In this document: positions 30,101 through 37,956 of the stretch, one piece after another
Numbering within the stretch: the first letter of the stretch is position 1
How the letters are laid out: every line of letters begins with the position of its first letter
Assembly: GCF_021729845.1 (NCBI RefSeq)
Contig: NZ_CP063398.1
Span: 372,001 to 436,000, forward strand
Reading direction: 5' to 3'
Source: Rhizobium sp. SL42
Lineage (GTDB): Bacteria; Pseudomonadota; Alphaproteobacteria; Rhizobiales; Rhizobiaceae
DNA: 64,000 nucleotides
Position numbers and translations under genes: made by a program
Notes under the pieces: model-generated
What the model saw: only the letters and a program-made list of their open reading frames with translations
Database searches by the model: none
What the model was told of the DNA's origin: nothing

Positions 30101-33100
30101 ACCGGTGCCGGTAACGACAATGTCACCACGCTCGGCAACTTCAACGGAACCAGCCTGAACTTCAATACCATTACCATCAATGGCTCGGAGGGTGACGACA
30201 CTGTCAATCTGAGCGGCCTTGCATCCGCTCACCGCATCCTGTTTCGCTCGAACGGTGGCAATGACACGCTGATCGGTACTTTGCGGTCCCAGGATCGCAT
30301 CGAGATCCCAGATAGTGCCGATCCGGCGGACTACATCGAGACGGTGAATGCCAATGGCACCAAGACCCTGTCCAACGGCTCGCACTCGATCACGTTTACC
30401 GGCCAGACCCCGACGCTTTTGCCGATCGGTGCAAACGGCGACGATGACGACAACAGTGGCAGCGAACCGACTGGCCCGTTTGCATTGACCGCCAGGGACG
30501 TCGCCGGCATCACCAACCTCGTGCGTGGTTTGCCAGCCTTTGCCGACGATGATGATACCAACGGTGCCGTCGGGGTCCGCAGCCTGTCTGGGCAAGGCAA
30601 CAATGATGGCAATGCCGGATTTGGCGCCGCCGATCAGCCGTTCATTCGCCTTACTGAGGCACGCTACGGCGAAGGCGTCGTTACCGACAGCACGGGCGCG
30701 ATCATCAACCGCGCACTCAATCCGATCTTCGACGGACTGGATCCGCGGCAGATCTCCAATGTCCTGGGCGAACAGGAGCTGGATCTACCGAACAATGCCA
30801 ACAAGGCCAACATCTTCTTCATGGCCTTTGGCCAATATTTCGACCACGGCCTCGATTTCCTGCCCAAGGGTGGCGCCGGACAGGTCGTCATCGATGGTGT
30901 GGACATTCCGGGACCTGCAGCATCCAACTTCACCGACCTTACCCGCGGTTCGCTGGCCGAGCCACTGGCGTCGGCTGACGACATCCCGCAGCATATCAAC
31001 AAGACCTCGGCCTATGTCGATCAAAACCAGGTCTATGGGTCAAACATGATTGTCGGCCAGTTGCTGCGCGAAAGCGATGGCAATCATGGATATGGTTCGC
31101 GGATCCTGATGGGAGGGGACGACCCGTCTGCACCCGGCTTCGAGCTGATGTCGACCCTGCGCGAACTACTCGATCATCACCGCGAAGCAGGTACACTGTT
31201 TACCGGTCCCGGCCTGCCGGCCGGTGGCATCACCATCGATGGCTACTATCCCAACTTGTGGAACAGCGCCACGAACAGCTATCACGGCGCGACAGTGCGT
31301 GCTCTGGCCGGCAATTTCATGGGCTCGGACCATGCCTTGCTGCTTGACACAAATCCGGTGATCAACCTGCTCGACCACTATGTCGGCGGTGATGGCCGGA
31401 CCAATGAAAATGTCACGCTGACCTCGATGCACACGATCTGGGCTCGCAACCACAACTTCCACATCGACACATTGCTCGATGCCGGATTTGTCGGCACGGC
31501 AGAAGAACTGTTCCAGGCGGCCAAGATGGTCAACGAGGCCGAATACCAGCGTGTCGTCTTCACCGAATTTGCCGATGCGCTGATCGGCGGCATACAGGGT
31601 GATGGCGACCATGGCTTCGAAGCATATAACCCCGAAGCCACGGCCAGCATCAGCCATGAATTCGCAGCCGCGGTCTACCGCATTGGCCATTCGCTGATCG
31701 GTGATACGATTACCGTCAAGGGTGACGACGGACAGAACTACTCAGTCAATCTGTTCGACGCCTTCCTCAACCCGAGCAATGACGTGTTCACGCCCGAGCA
31801 ACTCATCCAGTTGCAGGCGATGGGCTACGATCCGCAGCCCGGCTATGAGCAACTGGGCACCGGGGCGATCCTGGCCGGCATCGTCGAGCAGCCGGCGGAA
31901 GAAGTCGATTTCAACATCGTCGATGCGGTCCGCAATGACCTGGTCCGCATCCGCGCCGACCTCTTCGCCTTCAATGTGGCGCGCGGCCGTGATGTCGGCC
32001 TTGGCACCTTGAACCAAGTGAAGGCAAGCCTGCAGAATTCGACGGACCCCTACGTGAAGTTTGCCGTCGACTTCCTTTCCGCCAATGGTGGTTCGGTGAA
32101 CCCTTATTCCAGCTGGCAGGATTTCCAGACCCGCAACGGCCTGACCGACATTGTGATCGCCCAATTCATGGCCGCCTATCCGGATCTCGTACTACGTGCC
32201 GACCAGATCAATGCATTCAAGGCAATCAATGGCGACATCGTTGCCGTCCAGACGGACGGAACCGGTCTCGTCAAGGGCATCGACCGCGTCGATCTCTGGG
32301 TCGGCGGCCTTGCGGAAGCGCATTTCAACGGCGGCATGGCCGGCTCGACCTTCTGGGCGATCCTGCATGAACAGTTCGACCGCCTGCAGGAAGCCGATCG
32401 CTTCTACTACAAGGAGCGCTTCGACAACTTCGATCTCTACGAAAACTTCATCGACGGACAGGAATTCGCCGACATCATCGAACGCAACACCGGGCTGACC
32501 GGGCTTCCGGAGGATATCTTCTCTTCCGAACTAGAGGACGGGGCGGACAATGAGAATGACGATGACGATGACGATCAGAATGATGATGATGGCACCGTCG
32601 ACAACGACCACGATGATGACGACGACGACATCGGGGGCACCGATGATGATGGGGACGACGAGACGGACGGTGACGATACCGATGAGGACGACACCGACGA
32701 TGAAACTGACGATCAAGACGACGACAGTGACGAAGATGGCGATGGGGACATAGTCACACCGCCCGCCTCGGTCGCGGCCAAGACACTCATCGGAACGGGT
32801 GCAAGCGATGTCCTGCAAGGCGCTGCCGGAAATGACGTCGCACTCGGCGGTGAAGGAACCGATGTCCTGTCTGGCGACGGCGGTGCGGACATCCTGCGCG
32901 GCGAAGCCGGCGACGATGTCATTCTAGGCGGTGACGGCGACGATGTGATCACGGGCGGCAGCGGTGCTGACGAGATCCATGCCGGCAACGGCCGGGATGT
33001 GATCTTCGGCAGCGAGGGTGACGACCTGATCTTCGCGGATGACGGCGACGACATCATCGAGGGCGGTGCCGGTGCCGAACGGATCTGGGCAGGTGCCGGC

Positions 33101-33646
33101 AACGACACCGTTCTATCGACCGCGAACGACGGCAACGATGTCTATCATGGCGAAGAAGGCGTCGACACGCTGGACTATTCCGTCAACAGCAACGGCCTGA
33201 CAGTCGACCTCGGCAATGGCTTCATGGGCAGAGGCTCGGTCAGCGGCGGATCGACGGGCAGCGATACCTTCTATGGCTTCGAAAACTTCATCGGCGGATC
33301 GGGCCATGACGTGGTCACCGCGTCGAGCGCCGTCAACATCATGGACGGCGGCCTTGGCGACGACGTGTTCAAGTTCAACTCCGCGGCTGCGGCCAATGGC
33401 GACACGATCTATGGCTTCCAGGCCGGCGACCGCATCGACTTCTCAGGGACAGGCACAAACCTGCACCTGACCGCCGGGACGACCATGACAGGCATCGGCG
33501 ATGTCACGGTGACGCACGAACTGCGCGAGGGCGAGGAATTCACCGTCATTCGTGGCAACACCCAGGGCGACGATGGCGCTGACTTCGAACTGGCGCTGCA
33601 CGGTCGTCACAACCTGACAGCCAACGACTTCATCGGCGTTGCCTGA
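24197..33646 (+). CDS. Giant RTX protein with two animal-type heme peroxidase domains (MopA-like)
   Basis: 3149 residues, presumed type I-secreted, no signal peptide. Peroxidase 1 (about 265-930): distal motif FGQFFDHGLD with His293, GDGRGNEN with Arg521 and Glu524, WDGERLFQAAR, proximal YRFGHS with His643. RTX nonapeptides at about 970-1100. A beta-rich middle part with cadherin-like repeats (about 1450-1850) and a short RTX block (about 1855-1895). Peroxidase 2 (about 2090-2770): FGQYFDHGLD with His2217, GDGRTNEN with Arg2401 and Glu2404, YRIGHS with His2498. An Asp-rich linker (2784-2851), then RTX repeats (about 2862-2995) and a C-terminal secretion region. In myeloperoxidase-type enzymes these His, Arg and Glu residues bind heme and activate H2O2. 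Bacterial relatives of this layout include Mn(II)-oxidising MopA. Type I secretion genes follow. The substrate (Mn(II), halide or phenolic) is unproven. Confidence 0.93.
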   Translation: MVQLNTHDLEFILKQIKIAEANSTAHSGDFAAGLTEIWTDQDGNTYTLDNEGFPVGNDGQRILVANVAQTVTDLGLALAISAEHVPYGLRTVDGSYNNLAEGRENWGAADQPFVRLLEQGWRAGDGDTFQLLTGFSQAGPSFTTISNSAYTPGGAVADADPRLISNLIVDQTMANPAAIYTALKQSGYSGDIMAAVSAIRAEFTAALNDAKADNALLPLAQQKTVAVLAAEVTEMLASDRPATDADPAYEGLESRYGIAFDGPSVLIENVAPDEGLSAPYNSWFTLFGQFFDHGLDLVEKGGNDKIYIPLSPDDPLYVPGSFTNYMVLTRSPLEPRNFTTPFIDQNQTYSSTASKQLFLREYDLDGAGKPMATGHLLEGAKGIATWGEVKEQARTILGINLTDEYVGTVPLFLMDAYGEFIRGTNGFPQLITANGLVEGNPAAPISLANAVLTGHAFLDDIAHNAVPGLVDHDRNPSTAAIQKTADADTDAGNAIPLNNVGQATTYDNELLDAHFITGDGRGNENIGLTAVHHIFHSEHNKTVEQVKERAIEAAQAGDFAFLNEWLSTDVQSLPQDLGTLNWDGERLFQAARFTTEMQYQHLVFEEFARKIQPDIDLFVFNPSMDIDPAIFAEFAHVVYRFGHSMLNETVDSIDADGVGSSMDLFDAFLNPLAYAPGTITAEQGAGAVIRGMTGQVGNEIDEYVTDVLRNHLVGIPLDLPALNIARGRETGIPSLNAARAQFKEIASGDTQLDPYKNWIDFGMNLKNSASIVNFIAAYGTHSTITSATTTDARRDAAMNLVFGSASLDEVDRQAFLNGTGIYAAGLGGLNDVDLWVGGLAEKKMAFGGMLGSTFSFVFELQLENLQNGDRFYYLSRTQGLNLLNELEANSLAELVIRNTDIGESGYAVPGDIFSVPDHVLYVDPAEQAKWAGPDPMGEDPFQNALSPMVQRGANFIQFNSLDHALIQGTNQDDTIIAGGGDDTVWGRGGNDRIEAGYGVDKVHGGTGDDIITNSGTDIGETDFLMGEEGNDVVHGGSGLALVFGNQGSDFLIAGPDGKEMFGGEGNDFMLGGEGSDFLLGNEGDDWIEAGNGFDTTAGDNSELFFNSTIIGHDVMFAGENEHDFDAESGDDIMVQGESVMRNEGMWGYDWAAYKGSTKSADGDLLRPIFTTEQQDILRNRFDAVEGLSGYKSNDVLRGDDRATAFPTTPPAEPEVNPGANLAGAEGTMVKHHLSQAGVDRITGLRQLLGDLVQNSITVGETARETEVAFDDGNILLGGGGSDLIEGRGGDDVIDGDSWLNVRIGFTHGGVAYTVDGLDDVVWRLADYVDGAPDPGAVPAFNGLTLDQLMFGRVVNPGALTIVREIVNGGNAGDIDTAVYWDNFDNYQITANEDGSFTVNHVNPTVGGVDPITGRQLAADGIDRLWNIEKLQFADRTVSLIAPEIELNGFDIVNRNWADTFSTRSYANNNGTNGSFNAAWTETGDDANGSATTGSVQVTNAGTLTFSTGNADNASVTRALNLEGASSAVVTFSISDVNVTAFPILGDDEEILFEFAADGTTFTTLRTFNGNNGGNISVTLPTEVQYTANAAIRFRANNTLDNGETFTIDNVSINAVFEVPANPASVDIVTSYTENAAATAIASLPRITDDGETLASARIVLTNAFADDEFVIPNALTGPNATISATTQAVGSTIVVTLEGVASLAAYQSAIQSISYRNTSENPNTTPRVIEVTVNDGLLSSNVARTTVNVTALNDLPNAVNDIVITNIQTNFALPDWVLLANDVDLDGALSITGITENQTNFSVARSGGVTTFGYNTQQGRSATYTATDGLANDTATVSVNFDAGAINGGANAEIIVADGAASAINAGGGNDIIFSGGGNDTILAGTGDDIMVWNVGDGLDRFNGEANAAAGDTIRIEGNEENEAFVVYSRAAALANGITGLLNTTEIVITRNGQVAVELDNVEEIVINTGAGNDNVTTLGNFNGTSLNFNTITINGSEGDDTVNLSGLASAHRILFRSNGGNDTLIGTLRSQDRIEIPDSADPADYIETVNANGTKTLSNGSHSITFTGQTPTLLPIGANGDDDDNSGSEPTGPFALTARDVAGITNLVRGLPAFADDDDTNGAVGVRSLSGQGNNDGNAGFGAADQPFIRLTEARYGEGVVTDSTGAIINRALNPIFDGLDPRQISNVLGEQELDLPNNANKANIFFMAFGQYFDHGLDFLPKGGAGQVVIDGVDIPGPAASNFTDLTRGSLAEPLASADDIPQHINKTSAYVDQNQVYGSNMIVGQLLRESDGNHGYGSRILMGGDDPSAPGFELMSTLRELLDHHREAGTLFTGPGLPAGGITIDGYYPNLWNSATNSYHGATVRALAGNFMGSDHALLLDTNPVINLLDHYVGGDGRTNENVTLTSMHTIWARNHNFHIDTLLDAGFVGTAEELFQAAKMVNEAEYQRVVFTEFADALIGGIQGDGDHGFEAYNPEATASISHEFAAAVYRIGHSLIGDTITVKGDDGQNYSVNLFDAFLNPSNDVFTPEQLIQLQAMGYDPQPGYEQLGTGAILAGIVEQPAEEVDFNIVDAVRNDLVRIRADLFAFNVARGRDVGLGTLNQVKASLQNSTDPYVKFAVDFLSANGGSVNPYSSWQDFQTRNGLTDIVIAQFMAAYPDLVLRADQINAFKAINGDIVAVQTDGTGLVKGIDRVDLWVGGLAEAHFNGGMAGSTFWAILHEQFDRLQEADRFYYKERFDNFDLYENFIDGQEFADIIERNTGLTGLPEDIFSSELEDGADNENDDDDDDQNDDDGTVDNDHDDDDDDIGGTDDDGDDETDGDDTDEDDTDDETDDQDDDSDEDGDGDIVTPPASVAAKTLIGTGASDVLQGAAGNDVALGGEGTDVLSGDGGADILRGEAGDDVILGGDGDDVITGGSGADEIHAGNGRDVIFGSEGDDLIFADDGDDIIEGGAGAERIWAGAGNDTVLSTANDGNDVYHGEEGVDTLDYSVNSNGLTVDLGNGFMGRGSVSGGSTGSDTFYGFENFIGGSGHDVVTASSAVNIMDGGLGDDVFKFNSAAAANGDTIYGFQAGDRIDFSGTGTNLHLTAGTTMTGIGDVTVTHELREGEEFTVIRGNTQGDDGADFELALHGRHNLTANDFIGVA

Positions 33647-33668
33647 CAGGGCCTGACAAACGGGGCGG

Positions 33669-33690
33669 CCCGGCCATGACCATGGCCGGG
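33669..33690 (+). other. Hairpin between peroxidase and secretion genes
   Basis: CCCGGCCAT (33669-33677) pairs with ATGGCCGGG (33682-33690) around a 4-nt loop. No T run follows, so partial termination or mRNA-end protection is more likely than full termination. It would allow far more peroxidase than transporter to be made. Confidence 0.6.
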
Positions 33691-33715
33691 CAGACAAGGG
33701 CGAAGGGGCAAGATC

Positions 33716-35449
33716 ATGAGCAAACAAGCAAGCTACACCATCCGCGGCATTGGCAGTCTTCTCTGGTTCGTCTTCGGACTTTCCGGGATCATCAACATCC
33801 TGGCACTGACCGGCGCATTCTACATGATGCAGGTCTATGATCGGGCGCTGACAAGCGGAAGCATACCGACCCTGCTGTGGCTGTCCGCGATCGCAATCGG
33901 CCTTTATCTGTTCCAGGGCCTGTTCGATATCATCCGTTCCCAGATTCTCGTGCGTTTCGCCGCCAACATCGACGCCAAGATCGCACCGCTGGTGCACAAG
34001 GTGGTAATCGAAATGCCACGTTTCGGCTATGCACCGGCAGAAGCTGCCGAACGCGGCAGGGATGTCGACACCGTTCGCGGCTTCCTCAGCGGCGCCGGCC
34101 CGGTCGCACTTTTCGACCTGCCATGGATCCCGGTCTATCTGATCTTTGTGTGGCTGCTTCATCCGGTGCTCGGCATGCTGACGCTGGGCGGCGCCATCTT
34201 CCTCTCTTGCCTGACGCTCGCGGCCGAACTCCTGTCGCGCCGCCATGCACGCGACCTGGCGCGCACGGCGGTGCACCGCAATGTCGTGGCCGACAACCAC
34301 CTGCGCAACGGCGATGTCCTCTATTCGATGGGCATGACGGAACGGGCGCTCGATCGCTTTGAGCAGGCAAATGTCCGGCATATCGATGCACAGACCGCGA
34401 CATCCGACATCTCCGGCACCTTTGCCGGAATATCGAAGGTCCTGCGCATGATGCTCCAGTCCGCCATTCTCGGTGTCGGCGCTTATCTGACCATCAAGGG
34501 CGACATGTCGGCCGGATCGATCATTGCATCGTCGATCATCACCGGCAAGGCGCTGGCACCTGTCGACCAGGCGATTGCCCAGTGGAAGGGCGTGATGGCG
34601 GCCCGACGCAGCTGGAACCGGATCAAGGACACGCTTGCCGTCCTCAATCGCCCCGACACCCGGTTCGATCTTCCGGCGCCATCCGAGACTTTGACCGTCG
34701 AAAACATAACAACCGTCGCGCCAACGTCAGGCACGGTGCTTCTGACCGATGTCAGCTTCCAGCTGAAAGCAGGCCAGGCACTTGCGCTGATCGGCCCGAG
34801 TGGCGGCGGCAAGACGACGCTGGTCCGGTCGATCCTCGGCATCTGGCCAGCGCTACGCGGCGCAATCAGGGTCGACGGCGCCGACCTGAAGCAATGGCCG
34901 ACGGAGTTCTTCACCAGCAACATCGGCTACCTGCCCCAGGATGTTTCGCTAATGGACGGAACGATCGCCGAAAACATTTCCCGTTTCGACGATGACGCCA
35001 ATGCCCGCAAGATTTTCCGGGCGGCCAAGACTGCCGGCATCCACGACCTGATCGTGCGCATGCCAAGCGGCTACCAGACGGATATCGGCGTTGCCGGGCA
35101 GGTTCTGTCGGCCGGCCAGCGTCAGCGTGTGGCCCTGGCTCGGGCGCTCTATGACGATCCCTTCCTGGTCGTGCTTGACGAGCCCAATTCCAATCTCGAC
35201 GCCGAGGGTGAACAGGCACTCGGCGAGGCAATCCTCAAAGTCCGCGAGCGCGGCGGGATCGTCATCCTGGTCGCCCACCGACCCAGCATCCTGCAATATG
35301 TCGACATGGTCGGCGTGGTGCAGGGCGGCAGGCTGGTCTCGTTCGGGCCCAAGGACGATGTGGTCAAGACGCCGGCGAATGTCTCGACGCCGCCTCGCCA
35401 TCCAATGCCCCAGTCAATGCCCCAGGCCATGTCGATCGCGGCAGAATAA
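33716..35449 (+). CDS. Type I secretion ABC transporter (PrtD/PrsD family)
   Basis: Inner-membrane exporter ATPase for RTX proteins, 577 aa. The N-terminal membrane domain has about six helices (GIINILALTGAFYMMQVYDRAL, LWLSAIAIGLYLFQGLFD and others); there is no C39 peptidase domain, as usual for PrtD. The nucleotide-binding domain has Walker A GPSGGGKTT, Q-loop YLPQDVSLMDGTIAENI, signature LSAGQRQRVALARAL, Walker B LVVLDEPNSNLD and the H-loop VAHRP. The tail is rich in Pro and Met. It follows the giant peroxidase by about 70 bp and is followed by a second RTX gene and the fusion protein. The outer-membrane TolC partner is not in the window. Confidence 0.94.
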   Translation: MSKQASYTIRGIGSLLWFVFGLSGIINILALTGAFYMMQVYDRALTSGSIPTLLWLSAIAIGLYLFQGLFDIIRSQILVRFAANIDAKIAPLVHKVVIEMPRFGYAPAEAAERGRDVDTVRGFLSGAGPVALFDLPWIPVYLIFVWLLHPVLGMLTLGGAIFLSCLTLAAELLSRRHARDLARTAVHRNVVADNHLRNGDVLYSMGMTERALDRFEQANVRHIDAQTATSDISGTFAGISKVLRMMLQSAILGVGAYLTIKGDMSAGSIIASSIITGKALAPVDQAIAQWKGVMAARRSWNRIKDTLAVLNRPDTRFDLPAPSETLTVENITTVAPTSGTVLLTDVSFQLKAGQALALIGPSGGGKTTLVRSILGIWPALRGAIRVDGADLKQWPTEFFTSNIGYLPQDVSLMDGTIAENISRFDDDANARKIFRAAKTAGIHDLIVRMPSGYQTDIGVAGQVLSAGQRQRVALARALYDDPFLVVLDEPNSNLDAEGEQALGEAILKVRERGGIVILVAHRPSILQYVDMVGVVQGGRLVSFGPKDDVVKTPANVSTPPRHPMPQSMPQAMSIAAE

Positions 35450-35472
35450 GCCCCAGGCGCGGAGGAAGACCA

Positions 35473-37917
35473 ATGCTGATGGATCCGTTGGACACGCTTG
35501 ACAAGCCACTCGTGCTCGAACGGGAGCAACCGGGTGCCGCCAAGGCTCCCGCACGCCGGTTTGACAGCCGCGAGCCACAGGACAAGCCGCTTTTCTCCCA
35601 TGCATTCTTCGCGCTGCTTGCGGTCGGGGTCGGCACATATCTCGGTCGGATGCAGGAAACCATCAACCCGGCTCCAAACGCAGATCCACGCAGCGACGAT
35701 CGACAGCCGGCGAACGAAGCGCAAGACGGAAACCTGAGCATGATGGCGGCGTCCACTCCGAGCATGCTGGCTGAAGAACTTGCCGCATTCTGGAAGAAGT
35801 TCATCGACGACTACAGACAGAACGACACCATGACCCCGCGTCTCGTGCGCCATCATTTCGCCACCGCCGATCTGCGACCCATCCATTACACGGATGACGA
35901 TGGCTATCGCGGCCAGACCAGCCGCCCATTTCGCATCGATGACGGAACGAATTCCTTCAACTTCTCACCACCGGATTTTGGCAAGCTGAAATTCGGCTTC
36001 CAGATGGCGGCCTCTAGCGGCGCAACCGCTTCCAGTGGCGCAGGGTCAGGCGGCACGAAACCCAATAGCGGCGGTATCGGCAACGGCGGCGCCGGTCCCG
36101 GCAATGGCAATGGCAATGGCAATGGCAATGGCAATGGCAATAATGGTGGCGGATCCGACAAGGTCAACAGGTCGCCTGTGTCGACGGGACCACTCTATCT
36201 GGGAACCGGCCTTGCCAATCTGTCGATCGTGCTGACCTGGGCCGACCTGGCGCGGGCCGCGACCGATCCCGACGGCGATCGGCTCGTCGTTTCGAATATC
36301 GAAACGGCGTCGGGAACGATCCGCGCCTATGGCACGGATGCCTGGATCTTCACCCCGAACCGCGACATGGTTGGCCTAGTGTCATTCCAATACTCGATCG
36401 GTGACGGACTTCGTACGGTTGGCGGCAAGGCCTGGCTGACGCTGAACGAAACGCCGGCCCGCGAAACGAATGGTACCAATGGCGCAGATGTCCTGCTCGG
36501 GACGCCGACAAAAGACATCATTCTGGCAGGCGCCGGCGACGACATCGTCTACGGTCGAGAAGCAGACGACATGATCTTCGGCGATGAAGGCGACGACCTG
36601 TTGCTCGGCGGTGATGGGGCTGACGTCATTCATGGCGGGAACGGCAATGACCGCATCTTTGGCGGTAGCGGCAACGATGTCATCTTCGGCGGTGCCGGCA
36701 ATGACATCGTGTTTGCCGAGGATGGCCAGGATTCGGCTCAAGGCGGCGCAGGCGATGACGTCATATTGGGCGGCGATGGCAACGACCGCCTGTTCGGCGA
36801 TGCTGACAATGATGTGCTGTCCGGAGATGCCGGCGACGACGTGCTTGATGGCGGAGCGGGTCATGACACGCTGGCTGGAGGCGCCGGAAGTGACGTACTT
36901 CTTGGCGCAGACGGTGACGATGTCTTCGTCGCTGGAACAGCAACAGTTCTTTCGCATGATCTTCCGTCGCCGGATCAGGCGGCCGCGGGTACAACCTTTT
37001 CAAGCGACGGCAATGACACGATCCATGGTGCCGCCGGCGCCGACACCTATGATGCTTCTTCGGTGCGGGCCAGCGTTACCATCGATCTTGCTGAATGCAC
37101 CGCAAGCGGTACCGAGATCGGTACGGATCGTGTCTTCCAGGTCGAAAACGCTATTGGTGGCTCGGCCAATGACGTGCTTGTCGGTGACCAGTCTGACAAT
37201 GTTCTTATCGGACACGATGGAGACGACGACATCACTGGAGGCGCTGGCGATGACCATCTGTCCGGTGGCGCCGGCAATGATCTGTTCCGGGCAGCAATTC
37301 GGGAAGTAATTCAGGCAAGCGACGGGGACATCGACGATGATGGCGATGATCATGTCGACGGCGGGGAAGGATGCGATACCTATGACGCATCCCAGGCTTC
37401 CAATTCAGTCGATATAGACCTGAATACCGGCATCGCAGAGGGCAGCGACATCGGAACCGACGTGCTGGTCCATGTCGAAAATGCCACCGGCGGCACCGGC
37501 AACGACCGTCTAACGGCCAGCAATGCCGTGAACATCCTGGTTGGCAACGATGGTGATGACGTCTTCGTCTTCGGCACGACATCCCAATTGTCGAACTCCG
37601 GCAAGGGCCGAGACGAAATCCATGATTTCGAGATCGGTGACAAGATCGACTTTTCAAAGCTTGGCAGCGAATTGGGACGACTTCAATTCGACGACGGGGA
37701 CACGATGGTGACCTCGCTTGACGACAAGGACCACAAGACACTGATCAAGCTGTTCCGTGAAATGACCGAGGATGGTGAAGACATTCAGGTTGTTCAGCTC
37801 ATCACCGATCTGAATGACGACGATCACTACGAACTGGTGGTGATCAGCCACAATCCATTGGACAGCTCGGACTTCATCCTGACCGCAATCGGCCTGACAG
37901 ACGGCCAGATCGCTTGA
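35473..37917 (+). CDS. RTX protein with N-terminal membrane anchor, encoded inside the secretion operon
   Basis: 814 residues of uncertain function. A single hydrophobic helix near 40-58 (LFSHAFFALLAVGVGTYL) follows a basic/acidic N-tail, so the protein may be anchored in the inner membrane. A region of about 110 residues with EELAAFWKKFIDDYR is unrecognised. Then come a Gly-Asn spacer made by seven GGCAAT repeats, a cadherin-like domain (ATDPDGDRLVVSNIE to AWLTL, about 255-335), and RTX calcium-binding nonapeptides (about 340-490, then interrupted blocks to about 720), ending DKIDFSKLG and a hydrophobic tail like a secretion signal. It lies between the ABC and fusion-protein genes. It could be a second substrate or a Ca2+-dependent accessory of the exporter. 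Confidence 0.8.
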   Translation: MLMDPLDTLDKPLVLEREQPGAAKAPARRFDSREPQDKPLFSHAFFALLAVGVGTYLGRMQETINPAPNADPRSDDRQPANEAQDGNLSMMAASTPSMLAEELAAFWKKFIDDYRQNDTMTPRLVRHHFATADLRPIHYTDDDGYRGQTSRPFRIDDGTNSFNFSPPDFGKLKFGFQMAASSGATASSGAGSGGTKPNSGGIGNGGAGPGNGNGNGNGNGNGNNGGGSDKVNRSPVSTGPLYLGTGLANLSIVLTWADLARAATDPDGDRLVVSNIETASGTIRAYGTDAWIFTPNRDMVGLVSFQYSIGDGLRTVGGKAWLTLNETPARETNGTNGADVLLGTPTKDIILAGAGDDIVYGREADDMIFGDEGDDLLLGGDGADVIHGGNGNDRIFGGSGNDVIFGGAGNDIVFAEDGQDSAQGGAGDDVILGGDGNDRLFGDADNDVLSGDAGDDVLDGGAGHDTLAGGAGSDVLLGADGDDVFVAGTATVLSHDLPSPDQAAAGTTFSSDGNDTIHGAAGADTYDASSVRASVTIDLAECTASGTEIGTDRVFQVENAIGGSANDVLVGDQSDNVLIGHDGDDDITGGAGDDHLSGGAGNDLFRAAIREVIQASDGDIDDDGDDHVDGGEGCDTYDASQASNSVDIDLNTGIAEGSDIGTDVLVHVENATGGTGNDRLTASNAVNILVGNDGDDVFVFGTTSQLSNSGKGRDEIHDFEIGDKIDFSKLGSELGRLQFDDGDTMVTSLDDKDHKTLIKLFREMTEDGEDIQVVQLITDLNDDDHYELVVISHNPLDSSDFILTAIGLTDGQIA
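36100..36141 (+). repeat. Seven GGCAAT hexanucleotide repeats
   Basis: Seven perfect tandem copies of GGCAAT encode a Gly-Asn spacer within the membrane-anchored RTX protein. The unit is six bases, so copy-number change alters spacer length without shifting the frame. Confidence 0.9.
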
Positions 37918-37956
37918 CGACCAGACGCATCAACCAGAAATGAGGGGGACAATCCT

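Noticed and set aside
27100..33200. Regularly repeated GGC-GAC-rich units that could suggest a CRISPR array or DNA repeat
   Set aside because: They encode degenerate RTX nonapeptides (GGxGxDxUx) in one open frame; unit spacing is protein-level and there are no unique spacers.
36100..36141. GGCAAT repeats as a phase-variation switch
   Set aside because: The unit is a multiple of three, so gain or loss does not shift the frame; only spacer length can vary.
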